36,319 nt of DNA from an uncultured Lachnospiraceae bacterium (lineage in GTDB: Bacteria; Bacillota; Clostridia; Lachnospirales; Lachnospiraceae), in NCBI GenBank assembly GCA_902789175.1, contig CADANF010000022.1, forward strand, positions 1,028-37,346, in the 5' to 3' direction. Below the pieces are notes generated by a model. That model was not told where the DNA came from. It saw only the letters and a list, made by a program, of their open reading frames with translations, and made no database searches. A program made the translations under genes and the position numbers. Shown here one piece after another: positions 1 to 7,940 of the stretch (position 1 is the first letter of the stretch; each line of letters begins with the position of its first letter).

Positions 1-120
1 CACAAGACTATATAGTTGTTGGAAAAGATTTCCCCATAATAAGGGCAAAAAGAACAGTATGATCTGTTTCATACTGTTTCCTGAGGTCATATTTTGTGTA
101 GTCTGTTCTGTATTGGTCAT
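1..120 (-). CDS. MATE family efflux transporter, N-terminal 40 codons (partial)
   Basis: This is the start of a gene that runs off the left edge of the window. From the ATG at 120 the reading frame is open to base 1 and gives 40 residues. The stretch LPLLWGNLFQQLYSLV matches the conserved first transmembrane helix of MATE (multidrug and toxin extrusion) transporters, which usually reads 'xxPlllGnlfqqLYnlvD'. MATE proteins are 12-helix cation- or proton-coupled drug antiporters in the inner membrane. An in-frame TAA shortly upstream makes the ATG at 120 the likely start; the ribosome-binding site is weak (an AGAGAG tract). A second methionine, 11 codons in (MTSGNSMKQ), fits the usual family N-terminus equally well. 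Family is fairly certain, substrate unknown. Confidence 0.8.
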   Translation of the reverse strand, partial: MTNTEQTTQNMTSGNSMKQIILFFLPLLWGNLFQQLYSLV

Positions 121-170
121 GGCCGCTCTCTTTGGTCTTTCTCTTGATGTTAATTATTTAATAGTTAAGA

Positions 171-435
171 TTATTTAAGTATCCAGGCTATTCCCTTTGC
201 AAGGCGCAGATCCGCATCTTTGAAATGATTACCTGGATTCATTTCAAACGTATTTAGATTTATCCCCTCCAAGATTATTTATCAGCCCCTCTATATTACT
301 TATATGTACATTTGCTTCACACGGAATCCAGCCATCAGTTTCTATATACTTAGCTAATTCACTTTGACTTTCAGCCCCAGTTTATCGATTATGCTGAAAT
401 TCTATAACTATAGATTTTTTACTACTATATTTCAT
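171..435 (-). pseudogene. Decayed small gene of unknown family
   Basis: Reading the minus strand from the ATG at 435 gives a short peptide (MKYSSKKSIVIEFQHNR), an in-frame TAA, then a continuous coding-like stretch (TGAESQSELAKYIETDGW and onwards) that ends at TGA. A one-base shift there continues into a further stretch (NTFEMNPGNHFKDADLRLAK) that ends at TAA at 171-173. One nonsense codon and one frameshift are therefore enough to explain three collinear segments, which suggests a relic of one protein of about 85 residues. I do not recognise the family. It lies 21 bases downstream of the AlbA_2 gene, so it may once have been its operon partner. It could also be chance open frame in AT-rich DNA. 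Confidence 0.35.
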
Positions 436-456
436 CCTCTGCTTGCACTTGTCTTT

Positions 457-1899
457 TTATACACTATAATACAATTGCTTTGGGCTCTTTGGCTTATCCG
501 GAATGCTCAACTTTATAAGGCCTTGTTCCACTAATGGCATCACATGAGTCTGAATGGCATAAGTAACAGAACTTAGTCCTAAAAACTCACATATCTCATT
601 TCGTGTCCTCGGAATCTTACAAAACAAAATCAATTCATTGTTTTTACTAATTTCATTCTGAATAGACAATGTGTTTTCTCTACACCTATACAGCTTTACA
701 ATAAAACTACCTCTCTCCTCTAAAAACTCTGGCTGTGGCAGTCCATATTCATGCATTGCTCTTCTAATTGTCGGAATTCCAGAGTATCTGTTCTCTGTTA
801 CTTTCAACACTTCCAGTTCATTTGCTATTATTGGATTGCGAGTATCTGGTTGAACTTTCCCTAACTGGTCTATCTTGATTCTTCCATATAAGCCGCCAGG
901 GTTCCTAATCTCGATTCTGTCTTCATACATCGTTATTTGTATGGGCATTCCTTCAGTATGAACACTATAATCACGATGAACCAAAGCGTTAAGAATAGAT
1001 TCTCTTAAAGCTGTAATCGGATAATCAGTTCGGTCTTCTCGTTTTCCGGTATTTGGATCTATAATCGTTTTTGTATGCATGTTCCTGTTTACAAATTGCA
1101 TAGCACCATCCAGCATTTCCTGGATATTTCCCTCTATACGTTGATTATCCAAAAATCTCTCGCCCTGCTCTCCTATTTCTCCCATTTCTTTACCTGGAAC
1201 AACTGTTGCAACGATGCAGAGTTGCGGAAAATATGCCTGTGGATATGGGCTGAAGTTCATTACTGTACTCAGTGTAATTTGACCATTCCTCTTGATACTC
1301 ATTAACTCATATATTTCATCATCAGGAATTGCTGCCAGCTTAGGTTTTCCAATTTTTAGTAATTCAATATAATTTAAGATTGATTCTTGATTTAACGCTG
1401 CAAAAGTAGCCCTCTCAATAACTCTAATGTCATCCTGATACTTTTTTCTATAGGCTTCGTAGCTATATACCTCGTATTCCGTCATAGGTTCGTCGCTATC
1501 GCCCACTCGAACGAATGAACCTTTTACTCTACCTCTACCCTGATAAAATACTGGTCGTTCTGTAATATCTGCACCTGGTATCTCTGCTGCCACAAAAAAA
1601 AGTCCGTTTTTTTCAGCCACAGTAAGTAATGGTCTAACAACAGGCTCCATTTGTAGACATTGTTCATTAATTTTCTTTTGTATATCCTGCGGATCATATA
1701 CTCCTACTTCTTTAAAATCTTGTTCCTCATCCACACCAAATACAATCACTCCACCATCATCTTGATTAGAGAAACTTGACAATGAATCATAAAGATGCTT
1801 GGGACATCCTTTTTCTGCACTTTTTATTTCTAATGTTGGTGTTTCGCATTTTAGTTTCTGTATCAACTCTAATTTTTCAATTAATTCTTCAGTTGTCAT
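457..1899 (-). CDS. AlbA_2 (Schlafen-type) domain protein with HATPase_c_4 and C-terminal winged helix
   Basis: A 480-residue protein of the large bacterial group often mis-annotated as 'ATP-dependent DNA helicase RecG-related'. Residues about 18-145 form an AlbA_2/Schlafen fold, with the characteristic LEIKSA motif at 23-28 and DDGGVIVFGVDE at 47-58. Residues about 290-345 (RESILNALVHRDY, IEIRNPGGLYG) match the HATPase_c_4 region, and the last 60 residues look like a winged helix. Such proteins are putative DNA-binding regulators or components of defence islands; their biochemistry is poorly known. The start is supported by GGAGG seven bases upstream and by a good promoter. It lies between a decayed gene and the end of the ribosomal operon, consistent with an accessory insertion. 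There is no membrane segment or signal peptide. Confidence 0.85.
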   Translation of the reverse strand: MTTEELIEKLELIQKLKCETPTLEIKSAEKGCPKHLYDSLSSFSNQDDGGVIVFGVDEEQDFKEVGVYDPQDIQKKINEQCLQMEPVVRPLLTVAEKNGLFFVAAEIPGADITERPVFYQGRGRVKGSFVRVGDSDEPMTEYEVYSYEAYRKKYQDDIRVIERATFAALNQESILNYIELLKIGKPKLAAIPDDEIYELMSIKRNGQITLSTVMNFSPYPQAYFPQLCIVATVVPGKEMGEIGEQGERFLDNQRIEGNIQEMLDGAMQFVNRNMHTKTIIDPNTGKREDRTDYPITALRESILNALVHRDYSVHTEGMPIQITMYEDRIEIRNPGGLYGRIKIDQLGKVQPDTRNPIIANELEVLKVTENRYSGIPTIRRAMHEYGLPQPEFLEERGSFIVKLYRCRENTLSIQNEISKNNELILFCKIPRTRNEICEFLGLSSVTYAIQTHVMPLVEQGLIKLSIPDKPKSPKQLYYSV

Positions 1900-1924
1900 T
1901 TTAGTTCCTCCAATCTCTTTTTAT

Positions 1925-1953
1925 ATTTTAATACTATATTTAAGTTAAGTCAA
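1925..1953 (-). promoter_or_regulatory. Sigma-A type promoter of the AlbA_2 gene
   Basis: On the minus strand TTGACT (1953-1948) is followed after exactly 17 bases by TAAAAT (1930-1925). Transcription would begin near 1917, giving a leader of roughly 18 bases that contains the GGAGG site. It makes this gene independent of the ribosomal operon. Confidence 0.7.
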
Positions 1954-2007
1954 TGAACTAAAAATTTCAAGCAACAACTAAAACAAAATCTTAAATTAGT
2001 TCCGATA

Positions 2008-2042
2008 ACTAAAAAATGAACTCAAATAATTTGAGTTCATTT
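2008..2042 (-). terminator. Rho-independent terminator between ribosomal operon and AlbA_2 gene
   Basis: A perfect inverted repeat with 14-base arms (2014-2027 and 2029-2042) and a one-base centre is followed on the minus strand by a run of six T (plus-strand A at 2011-2016). The T-run partly overlaps the stem. It would stop readthrough from rpsI before the AlbA_2 promoter. Confidence 0.65.
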
Positions 2043-2054
2043 AAGGTAATACAT

Positions 2055-2096
2055 TAAATCTATAAAAATGTAGAATTCTACATTTTTATAGATTTA
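2055..2096. repeat. 42-bp perfect palindrome
   Basis: Bases 2055-2075 are the exact reverse complement of 2076-2096, with no spacer; the centre is GAATTC and most of the sequence is A/T. Transcribed from either strand it would fold into a long hairpin, but no T-run follows on either side. It sits between the two terminator-like hairpins at 2014-2042 and 2106-2133. It could be a bidirectional terminator or processing site, or a DNA-level binding site. Confidence 0.8.
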
Positions 2097-2105
2097 CATA
2101 ATGAA

Positions 2106-2133
2106 ACACCCCAGGACAGTTGCCCTGAGGTGT
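2106..2133 (-). terminator. Terminator of the ribosomal operon after rpsI
   Basis: A ten-base-pair stem (2106-2115 with 2124-2133, one G-U pair) and an eight-base loop, 36 bases beyond the rpsI stop codon. On the minus strand it is followed by TTCATT, a weak T-tract, so termination may be shared with the hairpins further downstream. Confidence 0.65.
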
Positions 2134-2169
2134 AATAAGTCGTATATGATTGTCCAAAGAGTAAAACGA

Positions 2170-2565
2170 TTATCTCTTTGAGAACTGTGGTGCACGTCTT
2201 GCACCCTTGAGACCGTATTTCTTTCTTTCCTTCATACGAGGATCTCTTGTAAGGAATCCAGCCTTCTTTAATGCAGGTCTGAACTCTACGTTAGCTTCGT
2301 TAAGAGCTCTTGCGATACCATGACGGATAGCACCAGCCTGACCTGTGTATCCACCACCGTATACGTTAACTGTTACATCATACTTACCTTCTGTACCAGT
2401 TACAGCGAATGGCTGTCTAACGATAACCTTAAGTGTATCAATTCCGAAGTACTCTTCGATATCTCTCTTATTGATTGTGATCTTTCCGTTTCCAGGTGTT
2501 ACATAAACACGGGCAACACTGCTCTTTCTTCTACCTGTTCCGTAAAATCTTGTAGATTTTGCCAT
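2170..2565 (-). CDS. rpsI: 30S ribosomal protein S9
   Basis: A 131-residue protein with the S9 opening [20 protein letters not shown], the [13 protein letters not shown] core and the C-terminal [11 protein letters not shown] tail. In S9 the final Lys-Arg reaches the P-site tRNA in the 30S head, and that tail is intact here. The start has AGGAGG 11 bases upstream. It is the last gene of the cluster, 16 bases after rplM, the universal L13-S9 pair, and is followed by a terminator. Confidence 0.98.
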   Translation of the reverse strand: MAKSTRFYGTGRRKSSVARVYVTPGNGKITINKRDIEEYFGIDTLKVIVRQPFAVTGTEGKYDVTVNVYGGGYTGQAGAIRHGIARALNEANVEFRPALKKAGFLTRDPRMKERKKYGLKGARRAPQFSKR

Positions 2566-2581
2566 GTCTTCTTCCTCCTAA

Positions 2582-3016
2582 TTAATACTTGATTACAAGT
2601 GTTTCTGGTTTCTGAGCCTGATGCTTGTGCTCTGGACCAGCGTAAACAAAAAGCTTCTTAGCCATCTGTCTTCCAAGAGGTCCCTTAGGAAGCATTCCAA
2701 CAACAGCATGCTCTACAGCAAATGTAGGCTTCTTCTCAAGAGCCTCACGAAGTGTCATAGTCTTAACACCACCGATGTACTCTGAATGTCTGAAATATGT
2801 CTTGTCATCAAGCTTAGCGCCTGTAACCTTAATCTTTTCAGCATTTACGATAATTACATAATCACCTGTATCAATATGAGGTGTATAAGTTGGCTTATTC
2901 TTACCTCTTAAAACCTTTGCAACTTCGCTTGCAAGACGACCTAATGTCTGTCCTTCAGCGTCAACAACATACCACTTTCTTTCAATAGTAGATGGGCTTG
3001 CCATAAAGCTCTTCAT
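2582..3016 (-). CDS. rplM: 50S ribosomal protein L13
   Basis: A 144-residue protein with the L13 hallmarks [35 protein letters not shown] and [13 protein letters not shown]13 is an early-assembly protein of the large subunit binding 23S rRNA. AAGGAGG lies eight bases before the ATG at 3016 and fixes the start. The gene is paired with rpsI and has a likely promoter in the 106-base gap after truA, so L13 and S9 may be made independently of the ECF genes upstream. Confidence 0.98.
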   Translation of the reverse strand: MKSFMASPSTIERKWYVVDAEGQTLGRLASEVAKVLRGKNKPTYTPHIDTGDYVIIVNAEKIKVTGAKLDDKTYFRHSEYIGGVKTMTLREALEKKPTFAVEHAVVGMLPKGPLGRQMAKKLFVYAGPEHKHQAQKPETLVIKY

Positions 3017-3043
3017 AGTGGTCTCCTCCTTAAAATCTAATTC

Positions 3044-3072
3044 TTTATAATAACAATATATAAGAAACTCAA
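3044..3072 (-). promoter_or_regulatory. Probable promoter for rplM-rpsI
   Basis: On the minus strand TTGAGT (3072-3067) and TATAAA (3049-3044) are separated by 17 bases in the truA-rplM gap. The start would be near 3037 and the leader short, so there is little room for the L13-binding leader known from Bacillus, which I did not find. Confidence 0.55.
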
Positions 3073-3122
3073 TTCCGGGGCATTGGTTTGAGTAATCTTT
3101 TCAGTTGTCACAGACATACATT

Positions 3123-3935
3123 TTATACCACGTTGTCTGGTGTGTCAATATCATTTTTATGATTTATATGTGCAGAATTTATGGCTTTGTCATCGCCATC
3201 TATATATTGCAGGCCTATCATTGTAAGGCCACAAGCTTCTGCAGTTGGCCCTGCCGTCTGCCTGTCACATGCCTCTAACATTTCCTTGATAGACTCCTCT
3301 TTTTTTAAGTTCATTCCTACATTCAACAGACTTCCTGCAATTATCCTCACCATATTATAGAGGAATCCATTTCCCTTTATCCTTATGGTTATAAGACAGC
3401 CTTCTTTTTCAATATCTATCTTATAAATGGTCCTCACTGTAGATTTCACTACAGTATTTACTGAACAAAAGCTTTTAAAATCATGTTCTCCCTCTAGATA
3501 CGCGGCTGCCCGTCTCATCTTCTCCACATCTATTGGATAATAACAAAACTTGGTATAAAGCCTCATTATAGGATTCATGAATTTATCATTCCATATGCGA
3601 TATTCATAGGTCTTAACTGATCTGCAATGTCTGGGATGAAATTCAGGGCTTACTTCCGTAGATTCTATAACTCTTATATCTAATGGGAGTCTCTGATTAA
3701 TGGCATATACTATCTTTTCAGCAGGAATTCTGGTTTCTGTATCAAACACGCACACATTTCCAAGAGAATGAACTCCTGAATCTGTTCGGCTTGCCCCTAT
3801 AACATGGATATCTTCTTTCAGAAGCCTTGATAATTCTCTATTTAGTACTCCTTCTATTGTTTCACCGTTATCCTGCACCTGCCATCCACAATAAGCCGTG
3901 CCATCATATGCAACCTTAAGCTTTACCCTTTTCAA
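3123..3935 (-). CDS. truA: tRNA pseudouridine(38-40) synthase TruA
   Basis: A 270-residue protein that isomerises uridines 38-40 in the anticodon arm of many tRNAs. The N-terminus (KVAYDGTAYCGWQVQ) and the catalytic loop GASRTDSGVHSLGN with Asp52 are typical of TruA. The body matches the usual 245-residue enzyme; the last 20 residues (after QYIDGDDKA) are a polar extension of no known role. The gene follows ecfT by 10 bases, the order ecfA-ecfT-truA-rplM-rpsI seen across Firmicutes, so it is probably co-transcribed with the ECF genes. Confidence 0.95.
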   Translation of the reverse strand: MKRVKLKVAYDGTAYCGWQVQDNGETIEGVLNRELSRLLKEDIHVIGASRTDSGVHSLGNVCVFDTETRIPAEKIVYAINQRLPLDIRVIESTEVSPEFHPRHCRSVKTYEYRIWNDKFMNPIMRLYTKFCYYPIDVEKMRRAAAYLEGEHDFKSFCSVNTVVKSTVRTIYKIDIEKEGCLITIRIKGNGFLYNMVRIIAGSLLNVGMNLKKEESIKEMLEACDRQTAGPTAEACGLTMIGLQYIDGDDKAINSAHINHKNDIDTPDNVV

Positions 3936-3945
3936 TTTACTATCC

Positions 3946-4671
3946 TCATATCAATATCTGTAAAATAATAACAAGAGCCACATAAACTGCCACTAAAATA
4001 GCAGCCAGCCTGTCTCTTTTTTTAAATACCAGTTCATATACTCTGGTCTTTTCTGTGTCAGCATCGTAATTTCTTATATCCATAGCATCTGAAAGTTTTC
4101 CAGCCTTTGCAATGGATATTCTGAATAATGGACCTGCTAAAGGAATAAAATCCCTTATCTTTACAAAGAAGCCCGCTTCACTCATATCCACTCCACGAGA
4201 AGCTGCGGCTGTGCGTATCCTGTCCACCTCATTTGAAAGACCTGGCAGGAATCCAAAAGCTATAGCAATTGTCATGGAAAGCTCCTCTGAAAGATGCAAT
4301 CCCTGACGCAGAGCATCCAACATATGATATGGCTTAGTGGTCATAGAAAAAACTGTTGACACAGCCATTATCATAATAAGTCTGATACCGAGTAAAAGCG
4401 GTGAGATACTCGAAAATGTAACCGCACTTACTACCGTAAAGAATATTATCACCAATAAAAATCCGTGGATGGATTTCAGCATTGAAAGTATATTTATCTT
4501 AGACAGATATATCACTCCACATCCTACCATGATTGATAAGATCATTGGTGCTATGTTGTTAAAAAAAAGCACCAAAACAATATATAATACCAAGAAATAT
4601 AACTTTAACCTTGAATCCAGCCTGTGGATTATCGTGTTGTTCTTTTTGTATTGTCCCATCACTAAATTCAT
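3946..4671 (-). CDS. ecfT: ECF transporter transmembrane component EcfT
   Basis: A 241-residue membrane protein with about five hydrophobic helices, grouped at residues 25-110 and 220-241. It carries the two coupling-helix motifs of EcfT: an ASRG tetrad (TAAASRGVDMSEAG) and AMDIRNYD. EcfT joins the ATPase pair to interchangeable S-components that capture vitamins such as riboflavin, folate or biotin. It starts three bases after the ecfA stop, and its AGGA site lies inside the end of ecfA, implying translational coupling. No S-component is present, as usual for a shared (group II) energizing module located by the ribosomal genes. Confidence 0.92.
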   Translation of the reverse strand: MNLVMGQYKKNNTIIHRLDSRLKLYFLVLYIVLVLFFNNIAPMILSIMVGCGVIYLSKINILSMLKSIHGFLLVIIFFTVVSAVTFSSISPLLLGIRLIMIMAVSTVFSMTTKPYHMLDALRQGLHLSEELSMTIAIAFGFLPGLSNEVDRIRTAAASRGVDMSEAGFFVKIRDFIPLAGPLFRISIAKAGKLSDAMDIRNYDADTEKTRVYELVFKKRDRLAAILVAVYVALVIILQILI

Positions 4672-4674
4672 ATA

Positions 4675-6105
4675 TTAATGTCCTGTAATAATTACAGTAT
4701 GTCCCTTTTCAATATATTCATGGATCATTTTCTGGATCTTCTCAGTTTTTTCTCTGTCTAATCCTGAAAACGGCTCGTCCATAAGAAGAATATCCGGACC
4801 CATTGCCAGAATTCCGGCAATAGCTGCGCATCTCTTCTCTCCCCCTGACAATTTAAATGGATCCATGTCCCATTTCATTTTTTCAAGCCCTACCATATGT
4901 AAAGCTTCTCTTGCTTTTTTTCCTGCATCATCTTTACTGATCCCCATTCTTAAAGGACCATACATCACATCTAAAAGAACCGTATTTTCAAATAAAGTAT
5001 CTTCAGGGAATTGTGTTACAAGTCCTGCATTTCTTCTAATAGAATTTATATAATTATATCTGTTTTCTGTTTCAATCCCTTGCCATCCGTTTTTACCCTT
5101 TTGTGGTATCTTATTTTCTTTAACATAGATACTTCCGGCTTTAATCTTTTTAGTACCATTCATAAGTGATAAGATTGTTGTTTTGCCGCTTCCTGTAGGA
5201 CCGGATAGTCTGTACAGTCTGCCTCTCTTAAAATCAAAGGAAAAATCAGATAAAATACTATTTCCGGAATAATCAAAGGTTACATTTTCAAATCTGATAA
5301 GACTTTCATCCGTAGGATCATCTCCCGGATATTCATAAAGAGTTACATTTTCATTTATAGAATAAATATTAGTACTGTTTCCAAAGAAAACTCCACCCTC
5401 ATCAGAACTAAGACTTAAACCTTCTTCTTCCCCAAGTTCTCCATGTTCTTCAAGATTTCCAGCAATACGACCTTTTTTAAGAGTATATATCTTATCAAAG
5501 AGATTAAAATAATCGCTGTCATGAGAAACTACAATAAGAGTCTGGCCATATTTTTTTGCAGTCTTAACAGTCCAGCGTATCAGCTCATCTCTTTCATCTC
5601 TATCCTGCATGGAAAATGGTTCATCTAAAATTATTATCTCCGGCTTCATCGCAAATATAGCCGTAAGATACGCTCTCTGTCTTTCTCCACCGGATAAATT
5701 GGAATAGTCCTTATGTCGTGTGTGAAAGACATTAAACTTCTTTAAAAGTCCTTCTGTCCTCTTAAGGATAGTATCCCTGTCTAACCCCAGATTTTCAGGT
5801 CCAAAGATCACGTCTCTTCTTACATGTCCGAATACTATTCCGTCCTGAGGATTCTGAAGAGCAATAGAGACCTTTTTATGGATCTTAGGTAAGTCAACCG
5901 TATGAAATGGATCAAGGCCTTCTATTATTATCTCCCCCATCTTTTCTGGTCTGATAAGTCCCGATAAATATGCTGCAAGCAGTGATTTACCGGATCCATT
6001 TTTTCCGGTTATACCTACAATCTGACCTCGTTCAATCTCAAGTGAGATCTCACTTCCTGGTATATATTTCAATTGTAAATTTTTAACCTTTATCAATGCG
6101 CTCAT
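4675..6105 (-). CDS. ecfA: Fused double-ATPase EcfA1-EcfA2 of ECF transporter
   Basis: Two ABC ATPase domains in one 476-residue chain, where most Firmicutes have separate ecfA1 and ecfA2. Domain 1: Walker A GKNGSGKS (34-41), Q84, LSGGE (137-141), Walker B with D161-E162, switch H195. A polar acidic linker spans about 212-267. Domain 2: GPTGSGKT (302-309), Q364, LSGGE (419-423), D443-E444. The chain stops at H476, the switch histidine of domain 2, so the C-terminal region that normally follows is missing. The reading frame is otherwise intact. I start at 6105 (MSALIKVKNL); an ATG 12 codons earlier is possible, but neither has a Shine-Dalgarno site. It follows the rplQ terminator and so needs its own promoter. 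Confidence 0.9.
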   Translation of the reverse strand: MSALIKVKNLQLKYIPGSEISLEIERGQIVGITGKNGSGKSLLAAYLSGLIRPEKMGEIIIEGLDPFHTVDLPKIHKKVSIALQNPQDGIVFGHVRRDVIFGPENLGLDRDTILKRTEGLLKKFNVFHTRHKDYSNLSGGERQRAYLTAIFAMKPEIIILDEPFSMQDRDERDELIRWTVKTAKKYGQTLIVVSHDSDYFNLFDKIYTLKKGRIAGNLEEHGELGEEEGLSLSSDEGGVFFGNSTNIYSINENVTLYEYPGDDPTDESLIRFENVTFDYSGNSILSDFSFDFKRGRLYRLSGPTGSGKTTILSLMNGTKKIKAGSIYVKENKIPQKGKNGWQGIETENRYNYINSIRRNAGLVTQFPEDTLFENTVLLDVMYGPLRMGISKDDAGKKAREALHMVGLEKMKWDMDPFKLSGGEKRCAAIAGILAMGPDILLMDEPFSGLDREKTEKIQKMIHEYIEKGHTVIITGH

Positions 6106-6112
6106 AACAGAT

Positions 6113-6121
6113 ATTTTAACA
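6113..6121 (-). promoter_or_regulatory. Possible extended -10 promoter for ecfA
   Basis: TGTTAAAAT on the minus strand (6121-6113) fits an extended -10 element (TGn-TATAAT type). The -35 region is poor (TGCAAA at 17 bases). The -10 ends only seven bases before the ATG at 6105, so the transcript could begin at or next to the start codon. Confidence 0.35.
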
Positions 6122-6200
6122 TAGAACAGGTTATTTTGCATAGAGATATGATAGATTTAGATGCATCTCATACCTGAGAAGACTTATGATCATTCTCCTC

Positions 6201-6234
6201 AAAAAAAAACAGCAGATCTTTCGATCCGCTGCTT
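6201..6234 (-). terminator. Strong rho-independent terminator after rplQ
   Basis: A nine-base-pair GC-rich stem (6210-6218 with 6223-6231), GAAA tetraloop and nine consecutive T on the minus strand (6209-6201). It lies 17 bases after the rplQ stop and ends the S10-spc-alpha transcript. Confidence 0.92.
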
Positions 6235-6250
6235 AAAATTTTATCTTAAA

Positions 6251-6787
6251 TTAAACTAACTCAAGAATTACTTCAAGAGCTCCATCACCACGTCTCTGAC
6301 CGATCTTAACGATTCTTGTGTAACCGCCCTTTCTGTCAGCGTACTTTGATGCATACTCATTGAAAAGCTTCTCTGTAAGGTCAACCTTCTTTGTAGCTGC
6401 TTTCTTTCCAGCTGCGTCAGCAGGAACTTCAACTACAGGGTAAAGAACCTTGAGCATTTCACGTCTAACGTGAAGTTTTGAAGGCTTATCCTTCTTAATT
6501 GTCTTTGACTCTTCATGGTACTTTGTTACCTTCTTGCCATCAACAACTTCTTTGATTCTCTTTCCGTCTTTATCCTTATCAGCAACCTTAACCTGAACTG
6601 TAACTTCTTCGAAGTTATCCTTCTCATCGATAGCGTTCTTGATAAGCTTTTCAGCTATCTGACGAACTTCTTTAGCTCTAGCCTCAGTTGTCTTAATCTT
6701 TCCATGATAAATAAGCTGTGTTACCTGGTTTCTAAGAAGTGCCTTTCTCTGATCTGACTTCTTTCCAAGCTTTCTGTACATTGCCAT
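6251..6787 (-). CDS. rplQ: 50S ribosomal protein L17, with long insertion
   Basis: The N-terminal half (YRKLGKKSDQRKALLRN, then the TTEARAKEVRQIAEKLI helix) and the C-terminus (GGYTRIVKIGQRRGDGA) are L17. At 178 residues it is well above the roughly 115-125 of most bacteria; the excess lies between about residues 55 and 140 and is rich in Lys, Asp and Glu (VADKDKDGKRIKEVVDGKK). L17 lies near the peptide exit tunnel, so the insertion should project from that face. AAGGA precedes the ATG. It is the last gene of the alpha segment, 100 bases after rpoA, and is followed by a strong terminator. Confidence 0.95.
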   Translation of the reverse strand: MAMYRKLGKKSDQRKALLRNQVTQLIYHGKIKTTEARAKEVRQIAEKLIKNAIDEKDNFEEVTVQVKVADKDKDGKRIKEVVDGKKVTKYHEESKTIKKDKPSKLHVRREMLKVLYPVVEVPADAAGKKAATKKVDLTEKLFNEYASKYADRKGGYTRIVKIGQRRGDGALEVILELV

Positions 6788-6887
6788 ATGCTTTATCCTT
6801 TCTTATCCGTGTTACGGATCTTCACTATGCGTACTTCTTTAAAATCAACGATTCCAAAGTAACCTTCCGCCTAAGTGGTAATTTATA

Positions 6888-7847
6888 TTATTCTTCGCTT
6901 GTTGTTCTAAGTGAATAACCTAAATCAGCAAGCTTGTTTAAAACTTCATCTAAAGACTTACGTCCAAGATTACGAACTTTCATCATCTCTTCTGGAGTCT
7001 TATTGCAAAGTTCCTTAACAGTATTGATGCCAGCTCTCTTAAGGCAGTTGTATGAACGTACTGAAAGTTCAAGTTCGTCGATTGAAACGTCCTTACCTTC
7101 TGTCTTTTCAACTGCTTCTGGCTCTGCAATAACATCAATATTATTAGATGCCTCTGAAAGACCAATGAAGAGTTTAAGATGCTCAACAAGAACCTTAGCT
7201 GCAAGGCTCACTGCATCTTCTGGTGTTATAGTTCCATTAGTAAATACGTCAAGTGTTAACTTGTCGTAATCTGTCATCTGACCAACACGAGTATTTTCTA
7301 CAGTCATGTTAACACGCTCGATTGGAGTAAAGATTGAATCAACTGCGATAACATCGATAGCTGTATCAAGTTCTTTATTCTTATCAGCGCTTACATATCC
7401 TCTACCATTTCTAATAGTAAGTTCCATCTCAAGTCTGGCATCAGGTCCGCTAAGGTTAGCTATAACAAGATCTGGGTTTAAGATCTCAATATCTCCATCT
7501 GTACGGATATCTGCTGCTGTAACAACGCAGTTACCAGATGCTTCAATATAAGCAGTCTTTGGCTCATTTGAAGAAGAATTGTTCTTAAGACAGAGTTCCT
7601 TAATATTCATAATGATCTCTGTAACATCTTCCTTAACGCCTGGAATAGATGTGAACTCATGTAATACGCCCTTGATCTTAACTGCACTTACAGCAGTTCC
7701 AGGGAGTGAAGAAAGCATAATTCTTCTAAGAGAGTTACCGAGTGTTGTTCCGTAACCTCTTTCTAATGGCTCTACAACAAATTTTCCATACTTGTTGTCA
7801 TCTGATTTCTCAGCTATTTCAATTTTTGGTTTTTCGAATTCGAACAC
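6888..7847 (-). CDS. rpoA: DNA-directed RNA polymerase subunit alpha
   Basis: A 319-residue alpha subunit. The N-terminal domain (residues 1 to about 230) shows the dimerisation signature [22 protein letters not shown]; a short acidic linker leads to the C-terminal domain with helix-hairpin-helix residues [19 protein letters not shown] that contact UP-element DNA and activators. The start codon is GTG at 7847, preceded by AAGGAGG, which settles the choice. It sits between rpsD and rplQ, as in all Firmicutes alpha operons. The 93-base gap before it contains a stable hairpin. Confidence 0.98.
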   Translation of the reverse strand: MFEFEKPKIEIAEKSDDNKYGKFVVEPLERGYGTTLGNSLRRIMLSSLPGTAVSAVKIKGVLHEFTSIPGVKEDVTEIIMNIKELCLKNNSSSNEPKTAYIEASGNCVVTAADIRTDGDIEILNPDLVIANLSGPDARLEMELTIRNGRGYVSADKNKELDTAIDVIAVDSIFTPIERVNMTVENTRVGQMTDYDKLTLDVFTNGTITPEDAVSLAAKVLVEHLKLFIGLSEASNNIDVIAEPEAVEKTEGKDVSIDELELSVRSYNCLKRAGINTVKELCNKTPEEMMKVRNLGRKSLDEVLNKLADLGYSLRTTSEE

Positions 7848-7894
7848 GGTCGTCGCCCCTCCTTATGAATCTGACTATTCTTTACCAAACTGCA

Positions 7895-7919
7895 GGCCGC
7901 ATACAAAAATAATGCAGCC
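7895..7919 (-). promoter_or_regulatory. Hairpin in the rpsD-rpoA gap
   Basis: An eight-base-pair stem (7895-7902 with 7912-7919, one G-U pair) with a nine-base loop, extended by CTG/CAG outside after small internal loops. No T-run follows, so it is not a terminator. It could protect or separate the rpoA message. Confidence 0.5.
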
Positions 7920-7940
7920 ATACAGAAATCTATCAATGGT

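Noticed and set aside
3017-3122. L13 autoregulatory leader of the Bacillus type
   Set aside because: The likely promoter leaves only about 20 bases of leader and no extended hairpin was seen.
6120-6190. A 20-codon open frame after the rplQ terminator with GAGGAG before its ATG (possible leader peptide)
   Set aside because: The ribosome-binding site is only one base from the ATG, there is no regulatory codon run, and it overlaps the alternative ecfA start.
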